Shown: positions 1-11,328 of the stretch, piece by piece | Layout of the letters: the number at the start of each line of letters is the position of its first letter | Numbering within the stretch: the first letter of the stretch is position 1 | DNA from: Bedellia somnulentella | Lineage: Eukaryota; Arthropoda; Insecta; Lepidoptera; Bedelliidae | Assembly: GCA_963576735.1 (NCBI GenBank) | Contig: OY755170.1 | Coordinates: 17,282,875-17,346,874 of the forward strand | Direction of reading: 5' to 3' | DNA: 64,000 bases | Notes under the pieces: model-generated | Database searches by the model: none | Told to the model about the DNA's origin: nothing | Seen by the model: the letters and a program-made list of their open reading frames with translations, nothing else | Made by a program: the position numbers and the translations under genes

Positions 1-2996
1 AGGCTCTTGCCTTATGTTCGACCTCCGAGCAGACGGTTTGCACAATGGAACACGCTCCCCGTCGTAATACACTGCGAATTAGCAGTACATACTCTTCCTG
101 AAATGTTTTATTCTATAAGGACATCTTTACTAAGTTCGAATGACTAATACATTTTAGTGGTGTACTATCTGCACCAAACGTGCGCATTTCAAGTGATGTG
201 TAACATATAAGTTTGAATTTATCTTAGCTTCAAACAATCATAGTTCATAACATTCCTACAAGATTGCGCTGAAACATTGGTTTCATTAGGACGGAAAATA
301 AATTTGTGTAGTAAAGTGGATTGACACAAGTATGTCCTAAAAATAACTTATATGCCTTTTTTCCTTACTTCTTAATCCACAAATATGAAAATAAGACTTA
401 AAGTTTCTAGATCCTTCAATGAAAAAAATCCCAACTAACTTTATAATCTAATTCAACTACTTTATTATCTTCTTTCAGCAAAGAAAGCTACGTCTATGCC
501 TATGTTTTTCCTCGAAATTATTTTACCGTTCTATTAAATTTCATGAAAGTAAGTTTAGTGGTTTAGACGAGGCAGACAGAGTTACTTTCGCATTTATGAT
601 ATGAGTACTGGAGTCTGGATTTGAAATTAAAAGGTGACAATAGATGATTTTCCATCTGCCAGTTAAGATTGAGTCATCGAAGTAAATTTTCGTATAGTAA
701 AACCTTAAACTTCATTGAAGCTTATCTTAAATTAAAGGCACACACTAACCTCGATAACCCTAGAGTCACATAATCAACGCTATATTAATTCCCTACTTTT
801 ATAATCGAAAGTTTGATGTTCGTCGATGTAAAATAAAGAAAAAAAGAAAAAGAAAGAAAAGAAGATGTTTATTCGCCATTTGCGGCACAAAAAAAAACAT
901 ATAAAATTAATAAAATTACTAAGTTAAATATAAAAGTAATCTAAAAAATAACAAAATAAAAATAACATTATAACAAAATTAAACACCGTTGGTATTTTTC
1001 CTGGTTTGTAACAAACAAAAAGAATGTTTTTCATGTTCTGAGAACTAGATATGTATATAAGGCTCTTGCCTTATGTTCGGCCTCCGAGCAGACGGTTTGC
1101 ACAATGGACCACGCTGTCCGTCGTAATACACTGCGAATAAGCAGTTCATACTCTTCCTAAAATGTTTTTTTCGTTAACGACATCTTTACTAACTTCGAAT
1201 GACTAATACACTTTAGTGGTGTACTATCTGTACCAAACGTGAGCATTTCAAGTGATGTGTAACATATAAGTTTGAATTCAACTTAGCCTCAAACAATCAT
1301 AGTTCATAACGTTCCTACAAGATTGCGCTAAAACATTGGTTTCATTAGGACGGAAAATAAATTTGTGTAGTAAAGTGGATGACACAAATATGCCCTATAA
1401 AAAAATTAAATGCCTTTTTTCCTTACGTCTTAATCCACAAATGTGAAAATAAGACTTAAAGTTTCCAGATACTTCAATGAGAGAAAATCCCAACTAACTT
1501 TATAATCTAATTCAACTACTTTAAGACATTCTTTCAGCAATGAAGGCTATGTCTTTGCCTATGTTTTTCCTCGAAATTATTTTACCGTTCTATTAAATTT
1601 CATGAAAATAAGTTCGGTGGTTTAGACGGGGCAGTCAGAGTTACTTTCACATTTATGATATGAGTACGGGAGTCCGGATTTGAAATGAAGCGGTGACAAT
1701 AGATGATTTTCCATCCTCCAATTAAGATTGAGTCATCGAAGTAAATTTTAACATAACATAACATATAAGTTTGAATTCAACTTAGCTTCAAACAATCATA
1801 GTTCATAACGTTCCTACAAGATTGCGCTGAAACATTGGTTTCATTAGGACGGAAAATAAATTCGTGTAGTAAAGTGGATGACACAAGTTTGCCCTATAAA
1901 AAAATTAAATGCCTTTTTTCCTTACTTCTTAATCCACAAATGTGAAAATAAGACTTAAAGTTTCTAGATACTTCAATGAGAAAAAATCCCAACTAACTTT
2001 ATAATCTAATTCAACTACTTTAAGACATTCTTTCAGCAATGAAGGCTATGTCTATGCCTATGTTTTTCCTCGAAATTATTTTACCGTTCTATTAAATTTC
2101 ATGAAAATAAGTTCGGTGGTTTAGACGGGGCAGACAGAGTTACTTGCCTATTTATGATATGAGTACGGGAGTCCGGATTTAAAATTAAGAGGTGACAATA
2201 GATGATTTTCCATCCTCCAGTTAAGATTGAGTCATCGAAGTATATTTTCGTATAGTAAAACCTTAAAATACATTGAAGCTGATCTTAAATTAAAGGCACA
2301 CACTAACCTCGATCACCCTAGAGTAACATAAACAACGCTTTATCAACTCACTACTTTTATAATCGAAAGTTTGATGTTTGTCAATGTAAAATTAACCACT
2401 GTTGGTTTTTTTTCCTGGTTTGTAACAAACAAAAAGAACTTTTTTCATGTTCTGAGAACTAGATATGTATATAAGGCTCTTGCCTTATGTTCGACCTCCG
2501 AGCAGACGGTTTGCACAATGGACCACGCTCCCCGTCGTAATACACGGCGAATAAGCAGTACATACTCTTCCTAAAAGATGTGGCTTCAAATCGTGTAAAT
2601 AAACTTCTCTTTTTGTTGATTAAAAAAATTGGCTTATCACAGAAATAAACACCAAATAATATAATAACTCCCCAAAAATTTAATAATATATATTTTAAAT
2701 GTATTTTTCGTTAACGACATCTTTACTAAGTTCGAATGACTAATACACTTTAGTGGTGTACTATCAGCACCAAACGTGTGCATTTCAAGTGATGTGTTAC
2801 ATATAAGTTTGAATTCAACTTAGCTTCAAACAATCATAGTTCATAACGTTCCTACAAGATTGCGCTGAAATATTGGTTTCATTAGGACGGAACATAAATT
2901 TGTGTAGTAAAGTGGATTGACACAAGTATGTCCTAAAAATAACATAAATGCCTATTTTCCTTACTTCTTAATCTACTTTAAGACATTCTTTCAGCA
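1..2996 (+). repeat. Tandem array of ~1.05 kb unit, copies A-D
   Basis: The block starting AGGCTCTTGCCTTATGTTCG recurs at 1, 1071 and 2474, and each copy runs into CTGAGAACTAGATATGTATA before the next. Copy A carries a LINE-tail insertion (828-985). Between 1061 and 2473 the unit is partly repeated: the segment starting ACATATAAGTTTGAATT occurs near 1264 and again at 1752. Copy D stops at 2996 where the LTR composite begins. Copies are roughly 95% alike by eye. No long ORF is present. Confidence 0.85.
828..985 (-). repeat. LINE 3'-end insertion in array copy A
   Basis: On the - strand GCAAATGGCGAATAAACATC followed by a pyrimidine-rich tail. It splits the unit between GTCGATGTAAA and CACCGTTGGT. 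Confidence 0.4.
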
Positions 2997-2997
2997 G

Positions 2998-3015
2998 TGG
3001 CGCCCATAGCGTGGT
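2998..3015 (+). other. Primer-binding site, left arm (LTR absent)
   Basis: The same 18 nt as at 11727-11744, on the + strand. The single spacer base (2997) is also present. Immediately outside is host repeat, not LTR, so the left arm begins exactly at the LTR/primer-site boundary. Confidence 0.65.
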
Positions 3016-3412
3016 TAGTCTATCTTGGCCTATACTTAAGTAGATAATTGCATGTGTGTTTCTCTGTTAAACGTTTTTTGGTTTTGCTTAGCAACTTTTG
3101 TGTAAGTGGTATAGTGTTTTTTACGAAGCTCACTTTTAGTCTATATGTAAGGAATTATTGTTGTGTATGATAAAAAGAAATATTTTTTCTTTGCGTTTCC
3201 ACCTACCCAAAAGTTGTAAAATTCTTTATTTGCATTTTTTTTATTTTTTTGCTTTATTACTTTCATTCATAAAAAAAAACCTCACGTTCCAATTAATTTA
3301 TATTGTAACTGAACGGAGATTCCTTTTATTGCATTATTATTTTTTCTTTTTTATCACTGTTTGCCACTTCCTAATCTTGTGATTATTATTAATTTTTTTC
3401 TTTAATTTTCTG

Positions 3413-3933
3413 TTGATCATGTATCAAATTAAGTTTTTATCTCTGAATAAGTCTGAACTAGATTATGAAGTAGCCATTCGTGGAGGTACACCTGGTGTCA
3501 CCGTTCAAGAGTTACGAAAGCAAATAACCAAGTTGGTGGCTACTTACCCATCTGAAGACGTTCTTGTGTCGGATTTTGATATTGTTAAGGATCTGAATGC
3601 TATTTCAACAATTTTCAATAAGGTACAAGCCATTCTTGATGGTCCCACTCCTGACAAGCCAACAATACTGAGAACTCAAAACTTACTTCATCACGTTTAC
3701 CATAGACTAAGTAGAATCACTTGTTCAGAGGATACAAAACCACAGATTCTTGAATTACAACTTTATTTTAAACAGGTTTACCCAAAAGTTCAAGAGCTGT
3801 TGTCAATTTCAAATGATCCTTTAGCTTCTGGTTCAGTAAACTCTTCGTCAGCAAATAGTAATTTGGCAACAATTATTGAACCAGCAAACATAATAACTGT
3901 TTCGTGTGAACGTAATAATATTTCTGATTTATT
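3413..3933 (+). pseudogene. gag: gypsy gag, left arm, N-terminal part
   Basis: Starts MIMYQIKFLSLNKSELDYE, nearly identical to the right arm. The frame runs into a THAP-type DNA transposon at 3934, inserted at GATTTATT, and gag resumes at 5667. Confidence 0.8.
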
Positions 3934-4286
3934 CAAGGATTCTCTACTACACTACGGATGGGCCCTGTGGTACTATATCTAAATAACGTTATGCAAATAA
4001 TAATCATATCGCAACAGAAATATTCCATATGCCGTTTTCTCTTTCTAACCTTCCGAGTTTAATCTTTTGAAAAAGAGAACAATACATGTTTACTTCTTGT
4101 TGTTTATGGCAAAATTTTGTCAAGACGTTACGACTATGATAGCGCGTACCCAGATCGGCCATCTTAATTGCCATTTGATCTGTGAAGTTGCTTTGTAAAC
4201 AAAAGTGTTGAGTGTGTTTATTGTGTTTTAGACATTAATTAATCAAGTTTTGGACCATGAAATTACATGGGTAATATAAATGCACA

Positions 4287-4775
4287 ATGCCCTGTTGCTC
4301 TGTTAAAGATTGTGGCGCCCGTAATAGCGAAAATCAGCCTCAATTAACTTTGCACAAGTAAGTAATTATTTTCTTGGTTTTCACTTCGGTCAAGAGTATT
4401 TTTTGGTGTATTTCATGCTTCCTCGATGTGATCCGAGGAAACTTCATGATCATTGTAATATTTTCGCCATAAAAGGCTTAGTTTTCATGATTTCATCCAA
4501 AATTATTTCCTCTCATTGTTTACCTAGTGATGTGAAACACTGATCATTTAGTATTATCGATGTTTAAGTACTATCAGATTCGGTTTAAGTTGGTTGGTTG
4601 GTTTACCTATTTAAAATCTATATGCCTTCCAAAATGTAGGTAACATTATTTTTATAGTTTACACTTTTCTTCACATTTGTTACTTTGAGGTGGTTATTGA
4701 TTACTAAAATTAAATAATTTCAGGTTTCCTACAAGTGAAGCACGGAGAAGAAAGTGACTTGATGGTATTGGCTTT
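4287..4775 (+). pseudogene. THAP-domain transposase N-terminus (two pseudo-exons)
   Basis: Exon 1 (4287-4357) gives MPCCSVKDCGARNSEN, with the C..C of a C2CH THAP zinc finger, and ends at a GTAAGT donor. Exon 2 (from 4724, after TTTCAG) gives FPTSEARRRK then TGA where THAP domains have the conserved tryptophan. The rest is decayed. Confidence 0.55.
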
Positions 4776-5017
4776 GAAAACATCAACCATCGGCATAAAA
4801 ATTGGCATTGCATTTTTAAAAAATGGTATGGTTTATCATAAAAAAATCACGAATGAAAAGGATTCATTCAGAACGTGTTATGACAAATTGACGTTATTTA
4901 AAAATGAATAAATGTGACATTTTTAATTTAAATACGTTGTTTTTATATTATTTATATATACGATCTTGCAATATAAGTCAAGCACAGCATCAATAATTTG
5001 TTGTACGTGTACGACAA

Positions 5018-5266
5018 CTGTGTAGTGTCGGCTTAGAATAGCACTACCCCATTTCTTCCGGTGGGTGTACGTAAGAGGCGACTAACGGACTTTTAACGGC
5101 GTTATAAGGGAATTTTGGGCGATGCGGTTGGACACCCATCACCAACAACCTTTATTTTACCAACTTTTCCCCACTCAACTTCCCAAAGGTGGCTGAGGAA
5201 TTTGTCATTCCTTAGCTCTGGCTACCCCATCTAGGGATTTATAGCCGTTAGTATGTATATGTAATG
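5018..5266 (+). repeat. RTE-tailed SINE, copy 1
   Basis: Sense copy: 5' end CTGTGTAGTGTCGGCTTAG, B-box-like GGTTGGACACCC, 3' tail GGCTACCCC...GGGATTTATAGCCG then GTATGTATATGTA. Nested in the THAP element. Confidence 0.75.
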
Positions 5267-5420
5267 TGTACGGCAACCGATTTAAAGTCGTCCTTGAGCA
5301 TATGGCACCCATTATTAATCTCACTGAACCACTGATCGATGCACTGCAAGTTAAAAAACTTAACCCCCACGGAAAATCATAATAAATTATCGCTCGAAAT
5401 TGTTCATGAGTTAAATCCAT
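5267..5420 (-). pseudogene. Mariner transposase N-terminal fragment
   Basis: MDLTHEQFRAIIYYDFPWGL, then in another frame QWFSEINNGCHMLKDDF. Both match the start of mariner transposases (HEQ.RA...YDF..GLS; .WF.EF..GR..L.D.F). Broken by frameshifts. Confidence 0.6.
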
Positions 5421-5666
5421 GGTGGCGAAACGAAGGTTTAAAACTGGTGTTAAAATATCTAGATCTAAATTAAAAGTATGTGCCCACTGTTGTTATCAAT
5501 TATTTCTACATAAACATGTTGGCAAATTTATCGATATTTTTCTATTCTGATTCTTTCATGATACAACCCTAGGTCAGCCATTTTAAGTGCCAATAGGCCA
5601 CGCCCCCTGCTACGCTCCGAGAGTGTTTAGGGCCGATCCCTAGTGTAGAGAATCCTTGGATTTATT

Positions 5667-6034
5667 AAAACTAAAATACGACGGAAAAACTTGCGTTCGT
5701 GCTTTTATAGAAAGGGTTACAGAATTCTGTCCATTCCAGACTCAAAGCTTCTTTCTTGCACTACAGAAATATTTTCTGGGGATGCCTTACACTGGTATAG
5801 AAGTATAAGAGATAAGGTAAATAATTGGGAGGATCTCAGACAACTACTTCTAAATGATTTTGATCAAGCTGATTATGACTATAGGTTACTCTTTGAAATC
5901 AGATCGCGTACGCAAGGTGAATCCGAATCAATCACTATTTATCTTTCAATCATGGCAGGTATGTTTTCTCGATTATCATATGATCTTCCAGAAAATGACC
6001 AATTAGGAATTCTACTTCACAATATACGTCCATG
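5667..6034 (+). pseudogene. gag: gypsy gag, left arm, middle part
   Basis: Continues the capsid region (LLNDFDQADYDYRLLFEI, RSRTQGESESITIYLSIMAG) with the same frameshift as the right arm. Interrupted at 6035 by an RTE LINE that duplicated 14 bases (6021-6034 and 7272-7285). Confidence 0.8.
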
Positions 6035-7271
6035 TATATTGGATGTATGGATCAAATCTTCTCTCTAAGGAGCATCACCGAAAAGTTCTTAGCTAAGAAC
6101 CAAAAGGTGTATTGCTCCTTCATTGATTTAGAGAAGGCGTATGATAGGGTGGTAAGAAAGTGTTTATGGGAGGTGTTATCCAAGTTCGGTTTGGGGAGTC
6201 AACTTATACGTGCATTGGTATCACTCTATGAGGATTCTAGTGCATGTGTAAGAGTAAACGGGGAAAACACTGACTGGTTCGGAATCTCTAGGGGTGTCCG
6301 ACAGGGATGTGTAGCTTCTCCGTGGCTCTTCAATTTGTTCATGGATGACTGTTTGACAGAGTTGCGTGAAAGTGATTATGGACTAAGAATGGGTGGATTC
6401 ATCATTAAATGCCTCTTGTATGCTGACGATCAAGTGCTACTTGCATCATCGGCAGAAGAGTTGCAAGAGATGATGAATATTGCATGTAAGTCTTTTGTAA
6501 GAAAGGGAATGAGGGTGAATGTGGATAAGACCAAAACGATGGTTTTTGAGAGACAGGAAGATGTGACAGAATGCGTGATTGCGATTGATGGTAAGGATGT
6601 GGAACAGGTGAAGGAGTTTGTATATCTGGGAAGTTTGTTTACAAGGGATGGAAAATGTGATGAAGATATTGAGAGAAGAGTGAAAAAGGGTAATGCGATT
6701 AATGGAGCATTGGATAGCCTAATGTCTAGTCAATCGGTGTCCGAAAGGGCCCGAATGGCTGTGCATGATGCCGTTCTTGTTCCTACGCTTATGTATGGCA
6801 GTGAATGTTGGGTGTGGCAGAAGAAGCATGAAAGCAGAGTGAATGCAGTAGAAATGAGGTCCCTCAGAAAAGTATGTAATGTTAGGTTATGTGATCGTGT
6901 GAGGAACGATGTGATTCGTGAAAGGTGTGGTGTAAAAGATGATATTGTAAGTAAGATAGAAAAAGGAATGTTGAGATGGTTTGGGCACATCGAGAGGATG
7001 GATGATAGGAAATTGGTAAAAGGTATCTATAGAGCTAATGTGGAAGGTAATGTTAGTAGAGGACGGCCACGAAAGACACACTTGGACCAAATTGAAAGTG
7101 TGCTCAAAAAGGCAGGCGTCCGAAGTATGAAGAATAAAAGAGCATGTATGAAAAGATTGATGGATGTAGACGAAGCAAGAGAGGTTTGCCAGGATCGTAC
7201 GAAGTGGCGATCGATAGTCTCTGCCTACCCCAATGGGAATTAACGGCGTGAGTATATGTATGTATGTATGT
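6035..7271 (+). mobile_element. RTE-clade LINE, 5'-truncated, inserted in gag
   Basis: Flanked by a 14-bp target duplication AATATACGTCC(A/G)TG (6021-6034, 7272-7285). Ends in GGCGTGAGTATATGTATG repeats. Codes for RT and the C-terminal domain only; the endonuclease is missing. Confidence 0.88.
6038..7243 (+). CDS. RTE reverse transcriptase, C-terminal part (open frame)
   Basis: Unbroken frame through [60 protein letters not shown] (YADD box intact), [17 protein letters not shown], then a C-terminal section [13 protein letters not shown] and GRPRKTHLDQI. It ends SAYPNGN and TAA inside the 3' tail itself. The endonuclease and RT N-terminus are missing, so it is a dead-on-arrival copy. By eye ~95% alike to the copy at 57120-60016. 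Confidence 0.88.
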   Translation: MGCMDQIFSLRSITEKFLAKNQKVYCSFIDLEKAYDRVVRKCLWEVLSKFGLGSQLIRALVSLYEDSSACVRVNGENTDWFGISRGVRQGCVASPWLFNLFMDDCLTELRESDYGLRMGGFIIKCLLYADDQVLLASSAEELQEMMNIACKSFVRKGMRVNVDKTKTMVFERQEDVTECVIAIDGKDVEQVKEFVYLGSLFTRDGKCDEDIERRVKKGNAINGALDSLMSSQSVSERARMAVHDAVLVPTLMYGSECWVWQKKHESRVNAVEMRSLRKVCNVRLCDRVRNDVIRERCGVKDDIVSKIEKGMLRWFGHIERMDDRKLVKGIYRANVEGNVSRGRPRKTHLDQIESVLKKAGVRSMKNKRACMKRLMDVDEAREVCQDRTKWRSIVSAYPNGN

Positions 7272-7285
7272 AATATACGTCCGTG

Positions 7286-7489
7286 CTATGCTAGTACACT
7301 TGCCTCTGTTTCTGAAATTAATAACATAGATAAGCTAAGAACGTTGTGTAAAAACTACGAAAATATTCAGTCGCGTATGTCCCATTTTCGTGAACCACCA
7401 CCAATATCTTCTGACACTTTAGCTCCAGAGTTTGCTTACACATCGCCAAAAAGTAAATTATTTGGAAGTAAAAGCAGTTACATTTCCAA
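7286..7489 (+). pseudogene. gag: gypsy gag, left arm, last part before the inversion point
   Basis: CYASTLASVSEINNIDKLRT and EFAYTSPKSKLFGSKSSYI match the right arm until ~7489, where the sequence switches to the opposite-strand reverse transcriptase. The zinc knuckles are missing from this arm. Confidence 0.8.
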
Positions 7490-8551
7490 ACAAAGGGTGG
7501 AGCATTTTTCTTAGTTGATGTCAGTTGATTCAAAGGACCAGCTATTGTGCTGAAGTTAGGCACAAAACGTCTATACCAAGTAGCAGTTCCGAGAAATCGC
7601 TTAAGGTCTTTTCTGGAACGAGGTGTGGGATAGTTTAAAATAGCGTCTACCTTTTCTGGGTCGGTACGTAAACCGTGGGAATCAACGACATAGCATAAGT
7701 ATTTTAATTGATCTCTGAAGAAATTGCACTTTTTCAAGTTAATAGTAAGATTAGCTTGCTTTAGTTTTTCTAACACGCGTAACAAAAGGGACACGTGTTC
7801 TTCAAAAGAGCTGCTAATAATAATAATATCATCCAAATATGCAAACGTTTTTAGCTCGAAATTTGCAAACATTAAATCTACTAATCTTTGCTGGGTAGCT
7901 GGCGTATTAGTTAAACCAAACGCTGTTGTCTTAAAACGCAATGTTCCTCGACCTGGAACATAAAAAGCAGTCTTGTCTCGATCTTCAGAAGCTAAAGGAA
8001 TCTGCCAAAAAGATTTTGAGAGATCAATGCTTGAAAGGTACTTAGCGTCACGTAGATTGTCTAATATTTCCGTTATATAAGGTAAATTATATGCGTCACG
8101 CTTTGTTACTGAATTTAATTTTCGACTATCTAAACAAAACCGAGGTTGTCCATCTTTCTTATATACTATAAGAACTGGAGACGACCACGCACTTTCACAG
8201 GGCTCAACAACATCTAACGCTAACATTTCATCAACTTGTTCAACTAAAATTCTTTGTTTTTCTGGTGACATTCTGTAATAACGTTGTCGAATTGGTTGAG
8301 CGTCACCAGTATTTATATGGTGAGTTATAAGATTTGTCCTACCGATGCCTTTATTTTCAAATGCAATACACTCAAACTGTTTAATAATTGAATTGGCAGT
8401 TAACTTTTCAGAGTCATTTAAATTATCGTAGGACATCAAGTGAGCTTCCGGTTTATTGACCGGTGATACTACCGAGGAATTTGGGACAGATATTAAAGGC
8501 TTTCCAGAAGTCTACGCCTAAAATAAGGGGACTGTCCACCTCAGTAATTAC
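7490..8551 (-). pseudogene. pol: gypsy reverse transcriptase (3'-truncated by inversion)
   Basis: Protease tail ILGVDFWKAFNICPKFLG, then RT: LDSRKLNSVTKRDAYNLP, YLSSIDLSKSFWQIPL, FGLTNTPATQQRL and YLDDIIIISSSFEEH (YLDD catalytic box intact), ending RFLGTATWYRRFVPNF. It breaks near 7490 after APPFVWK. RNase H, integrase and the 3' LTR are absent. Ty3/gypsy by motif. Confidence 0.88.
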
Positions 8552-9592
8552 TATAATATATAAAACCTTACCTGTAAATATTGTTAATACTTTTTATTAT
8601 TATTTATTTCCTTTTATGTTAGTCGCCTGCCGTTATTTATCATTGTTTAGTTCCTTTTTATTATTTCTCTGCGATTTGTCGATAATATTTTTATTTCTCT
8701 GGTTTATGTTATTGTTTTTATTTTGTTGTTGTTATGGCAACGACGGAGCTGAGAGTTGTCAAATTTTATTTTATCTTAAACTTTTCTTTAGTGATCAATT
8801 TTCAATGTGTTTGTGTACGAAGGTTAGATAGTTTTAAAATATGTTAAATGATATAATTTTAATTCATTTTTGGTGTGTAAAATGATAGCGCAGGCATTTA
8901 TTTTTATTTTTAATGTAAGGCTAGGACATTTTACTTATTCAAATTTATCTGTTTTCATCTTTTTATGTTAACTGAAACTCTTTTTAAAAAATCCTTCTTT
9001 TAGGTTTTATTGTCTATTGGGATTTTTTATTGATTGTCAAGATGTTTTTTTATGGAGGAAGAACGGATTTATGATTCTACAAGAGATCCTTAAAAAGTAT
9101 ATCTTACTGAAGATTTTTTCTGATAGCTACTACTACCGTTGTTATATGGAACGATCTTTACTACTTGGAGTCCTATTGCTAAAAACACCTAAGAATAATA
9201 TATATAATTTTATACCCTGGCGGAATTTGATAAACCAGTCAGAGTGGTATTCCGAAGTGACCAATCATTTGGTCTTATTGGCTTGTGGACTAAAAATCAT
9301 CAAAGATTGATATCTGGACCTTTGATTTCGCCAGCTATACTACTGGTTTTGGAGATTACTAATACCTTTGCTCCAGCCAGAACGTGGAAGTTTGGAATCG
9401 CATCAGTATCGTTATTTAGTTATATTTATTTTATATAATTCCTTCTTTTAATATTTTTGTATTGTGTACATCTAATTTTTAATAGACTGGTGTAACTTCT
9501 TTCTTGTTTTATTAGTCTCCTTGCTCTCCGCGTTTCGTGTCTTAGGTTTTATTTCTATAAGGGGATTAAGACTTAAGACACGTAACGTTACA
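8552..9592. mobile_element. 1.04 kb insertion in gypsy pol, candidate solo LTR
   Basis: Flanked by a 4-bp duplication (TTAC at 8548-8551 and 9593-9596). Removing it and one repeat restores pol continuity between protease and RT. Ends are TATAATATA... and ...GTTACA on the + strand, so the TG..CA rule is met at one end only. No credible ORF. It could be a solo LTR of another family. Confidence 0.55.
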
Positions 9593-9854
9593 TTACATGG
9601 CCCTTTATTAAATGGAATTGATCTTCAAAGTAGATAGGAAGATTAATATAACCTATACTTTTCAAAGACTGGCCACCTGCAGCAGTAACTGAAACTATGT
9701 CATCATTGAACAATTTAAAATCAGAGTTTATAAGCGACAAATGAGAGTTGCCTCCTAAAATTGTGATGGCAGATCCGAAATCAAGAAGTCCAGAAGCGGC
9801 AATCTCATTAATTTTAATAGAAATGTAGGGTCTGCTATCGTTGGAAGGTTTCAT
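9588..9854 (-). pseudogene. gypsy aspartic protease segment of pol
   Basis: Retropepsin-like: SGLLDFGSAITILGG. Families of this type have D-T/S-G in the active loop; here it reads D-F-G (about 9772-9784), so activity is doubtful. It lies in a different frame from the gag end, upstream of the RT, and is split from it by a 1.04 kb insertion at 8552-9592. Confidence 0.65.
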
Positions 9855-9967
9855 TTGCAGAATTGAGGCAATTCGAAAAACTTTGAAAAATGATTTTATA
9901 GTTTGAAGCCATCTTTCAAAGTCAGCTTTATCAAAATTGTTTGCAGAATTGCCACAATTCTGCTGGG

Positions 9968-11328
9968 TTAGTTTTTTGAATTATTGCAATCGGGACATTC
10001 AGGTTTTTTAACTCCAGCTTTACCGCAACCAAAACAAATAACAATGTCCCGACTGACTTTACATTGTAGCAAATTATGAGAGTTATCACGACACCTAAGA
10101 CAGAATTTATTTCTTGGGTTAGATGGTGGTGCTACTGCATGTACATAATTTGTACTCTCACGAGTAGGCTGTTCAAGTTTTTTACTGTATTGAGTTGGAA
10201 TGTAACTGCTTTTACTTCCAAATAATTTACTTTTTGGCGATGTGTAAGCAAACTCTGGAGCTAAAGTGTCAGAAGATATTGGTGGTGGTTCACGAAAATG
10301 GGACATACGCGACTGAATATTTTCGTAGTTTTTACACAACGTTCTTAGCTTATCTATGTTATTAATTTCAGAAACAGAGGCAAGTGTACTAGCATAGCAC
10401 GGACGTATATTGTGAAGTAGAATTCCTAATTGGTCATTTTCTGGAAGATCATATGATAATCGAGAAAACATACCTGCCATGATTGAAAGATAAATAGTGA
10501 TTGATTCGGATTCACCTTGAGTACGCGATCTGATTTCAAAGAGTAACCTATAGTCATAATCAGCTTGATCAAAATCATTTAGAAGTAGTTGTCTGAGATC
10601 CTCCCAATTATTTACCTTATCTCTTATACTTCTATACCAGTGTAAGGCATCCCCAGAAAATATTTCTGTAGTGCAAGAAAGAAGCTTTGAGTCTGGAATG
10701 GACAGAATTCTGTAACCCTTTCTATAAAAGCACGAACGCAAGTTTTTCCGTCGTATTTTAGTTTTAATAAATCAGAAATATTATTACGTTCACACGAAAC
10801 AGTTATTATGTTTGCTGGTTCAATAATTGTTGCCAAATTACTATTTGCTGACGAAGAGTTTACTGAACCAGAAGCTAAAGGATCATTTGAAATTGACAAC
10901 AGCTCTTGAACTTTTGGGTAAACCTGTTTAAAATAAAGTTGTAATTCAAGAATCCGTGGTTTTGTATCCTCTGAACAAGTGATTCTACTTAGTCTATGGT
11001 AAACGTGATGAAGTAAGTTTTGAGTTCTCAGTATTGTTGGCTTGTCAGGAGTGGGACCATCAAGAATGGCTTGTACCTTATTGAAAATTGTTGAAATAGC
11101 ATTCAGATCCTTAACAATATCAAAATCCGACACAAGAACGTCTTCAGATGGGTAAGTAGCCACCAACTTGGTTATTTGCTTTCGTAACTCTTGAACGGTG
11201 ACACCAGGTGTACCTCCACGAATGGCTACTTCATAATCTAGTTCAGACTTATTCAGAGATAAAAACCTAATTTCATAATCTAGTTCAGACTTATTCAGAG
11301 ATAAAAACTTAATTTGATACATGATCAA
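9968..11328 (-). pseudogene. gag: gypsy gag, right arm (frameshifted)
   Basis: Structural capsid/nucleocapsid protein of the LTR element. ATG at 11328. Frame 1 runs to 10624 and frame 2 runs from ~10741 to the stop at 9968, with a frameshift near 10690-10730. Capsid-like middle section (GDALHWYRSIRDKVNNW, YDYRLLFEIRSRTQGE). The C-terminus has a CCHC zinc knuckle CLRCRDNSHNLLQC and a second one, CFGCGKAGVKKPEC, with Val in place of His. A 36-nt tandem duplication near the start (repeat of FLSLNKSELDYE) is absent from the left arm. Confidence 0.8.

Larger units (their letters stand above)
3934..5658 (+). mobile_element. THAP-domain P-like DNA transposon relic
   Basis: Inverted ends starting CAAGGATTCTCTA at both termini, and an 8-bp target duplication GATTTATT (3926-3933, 5659-5666). 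8-bp duplications plus a THAP domain fit the P-element superfamily. Two THAP pseudo-exons remain. A SINE and a mariner fragment are nested inside (5018-5420). Confidence 0.7.

Noticed and set aside
2371..2574. 67-codon ORF in the array unit
   Set aside because: Not conserved in reading frame between array copies.
3158..3382. Small hydrophobic ORF of 74 codons upstream of gag
   Set aside because: Low-complexity T-rich leader sequence; the mirror copy in the other arm does not support a conserved peptide.
9017..9438. Two ORFs inside the 1.04 kb insertion
   Set aside because: No recognisable motif, AT-driven composition; the insertion itself is the better explanation.
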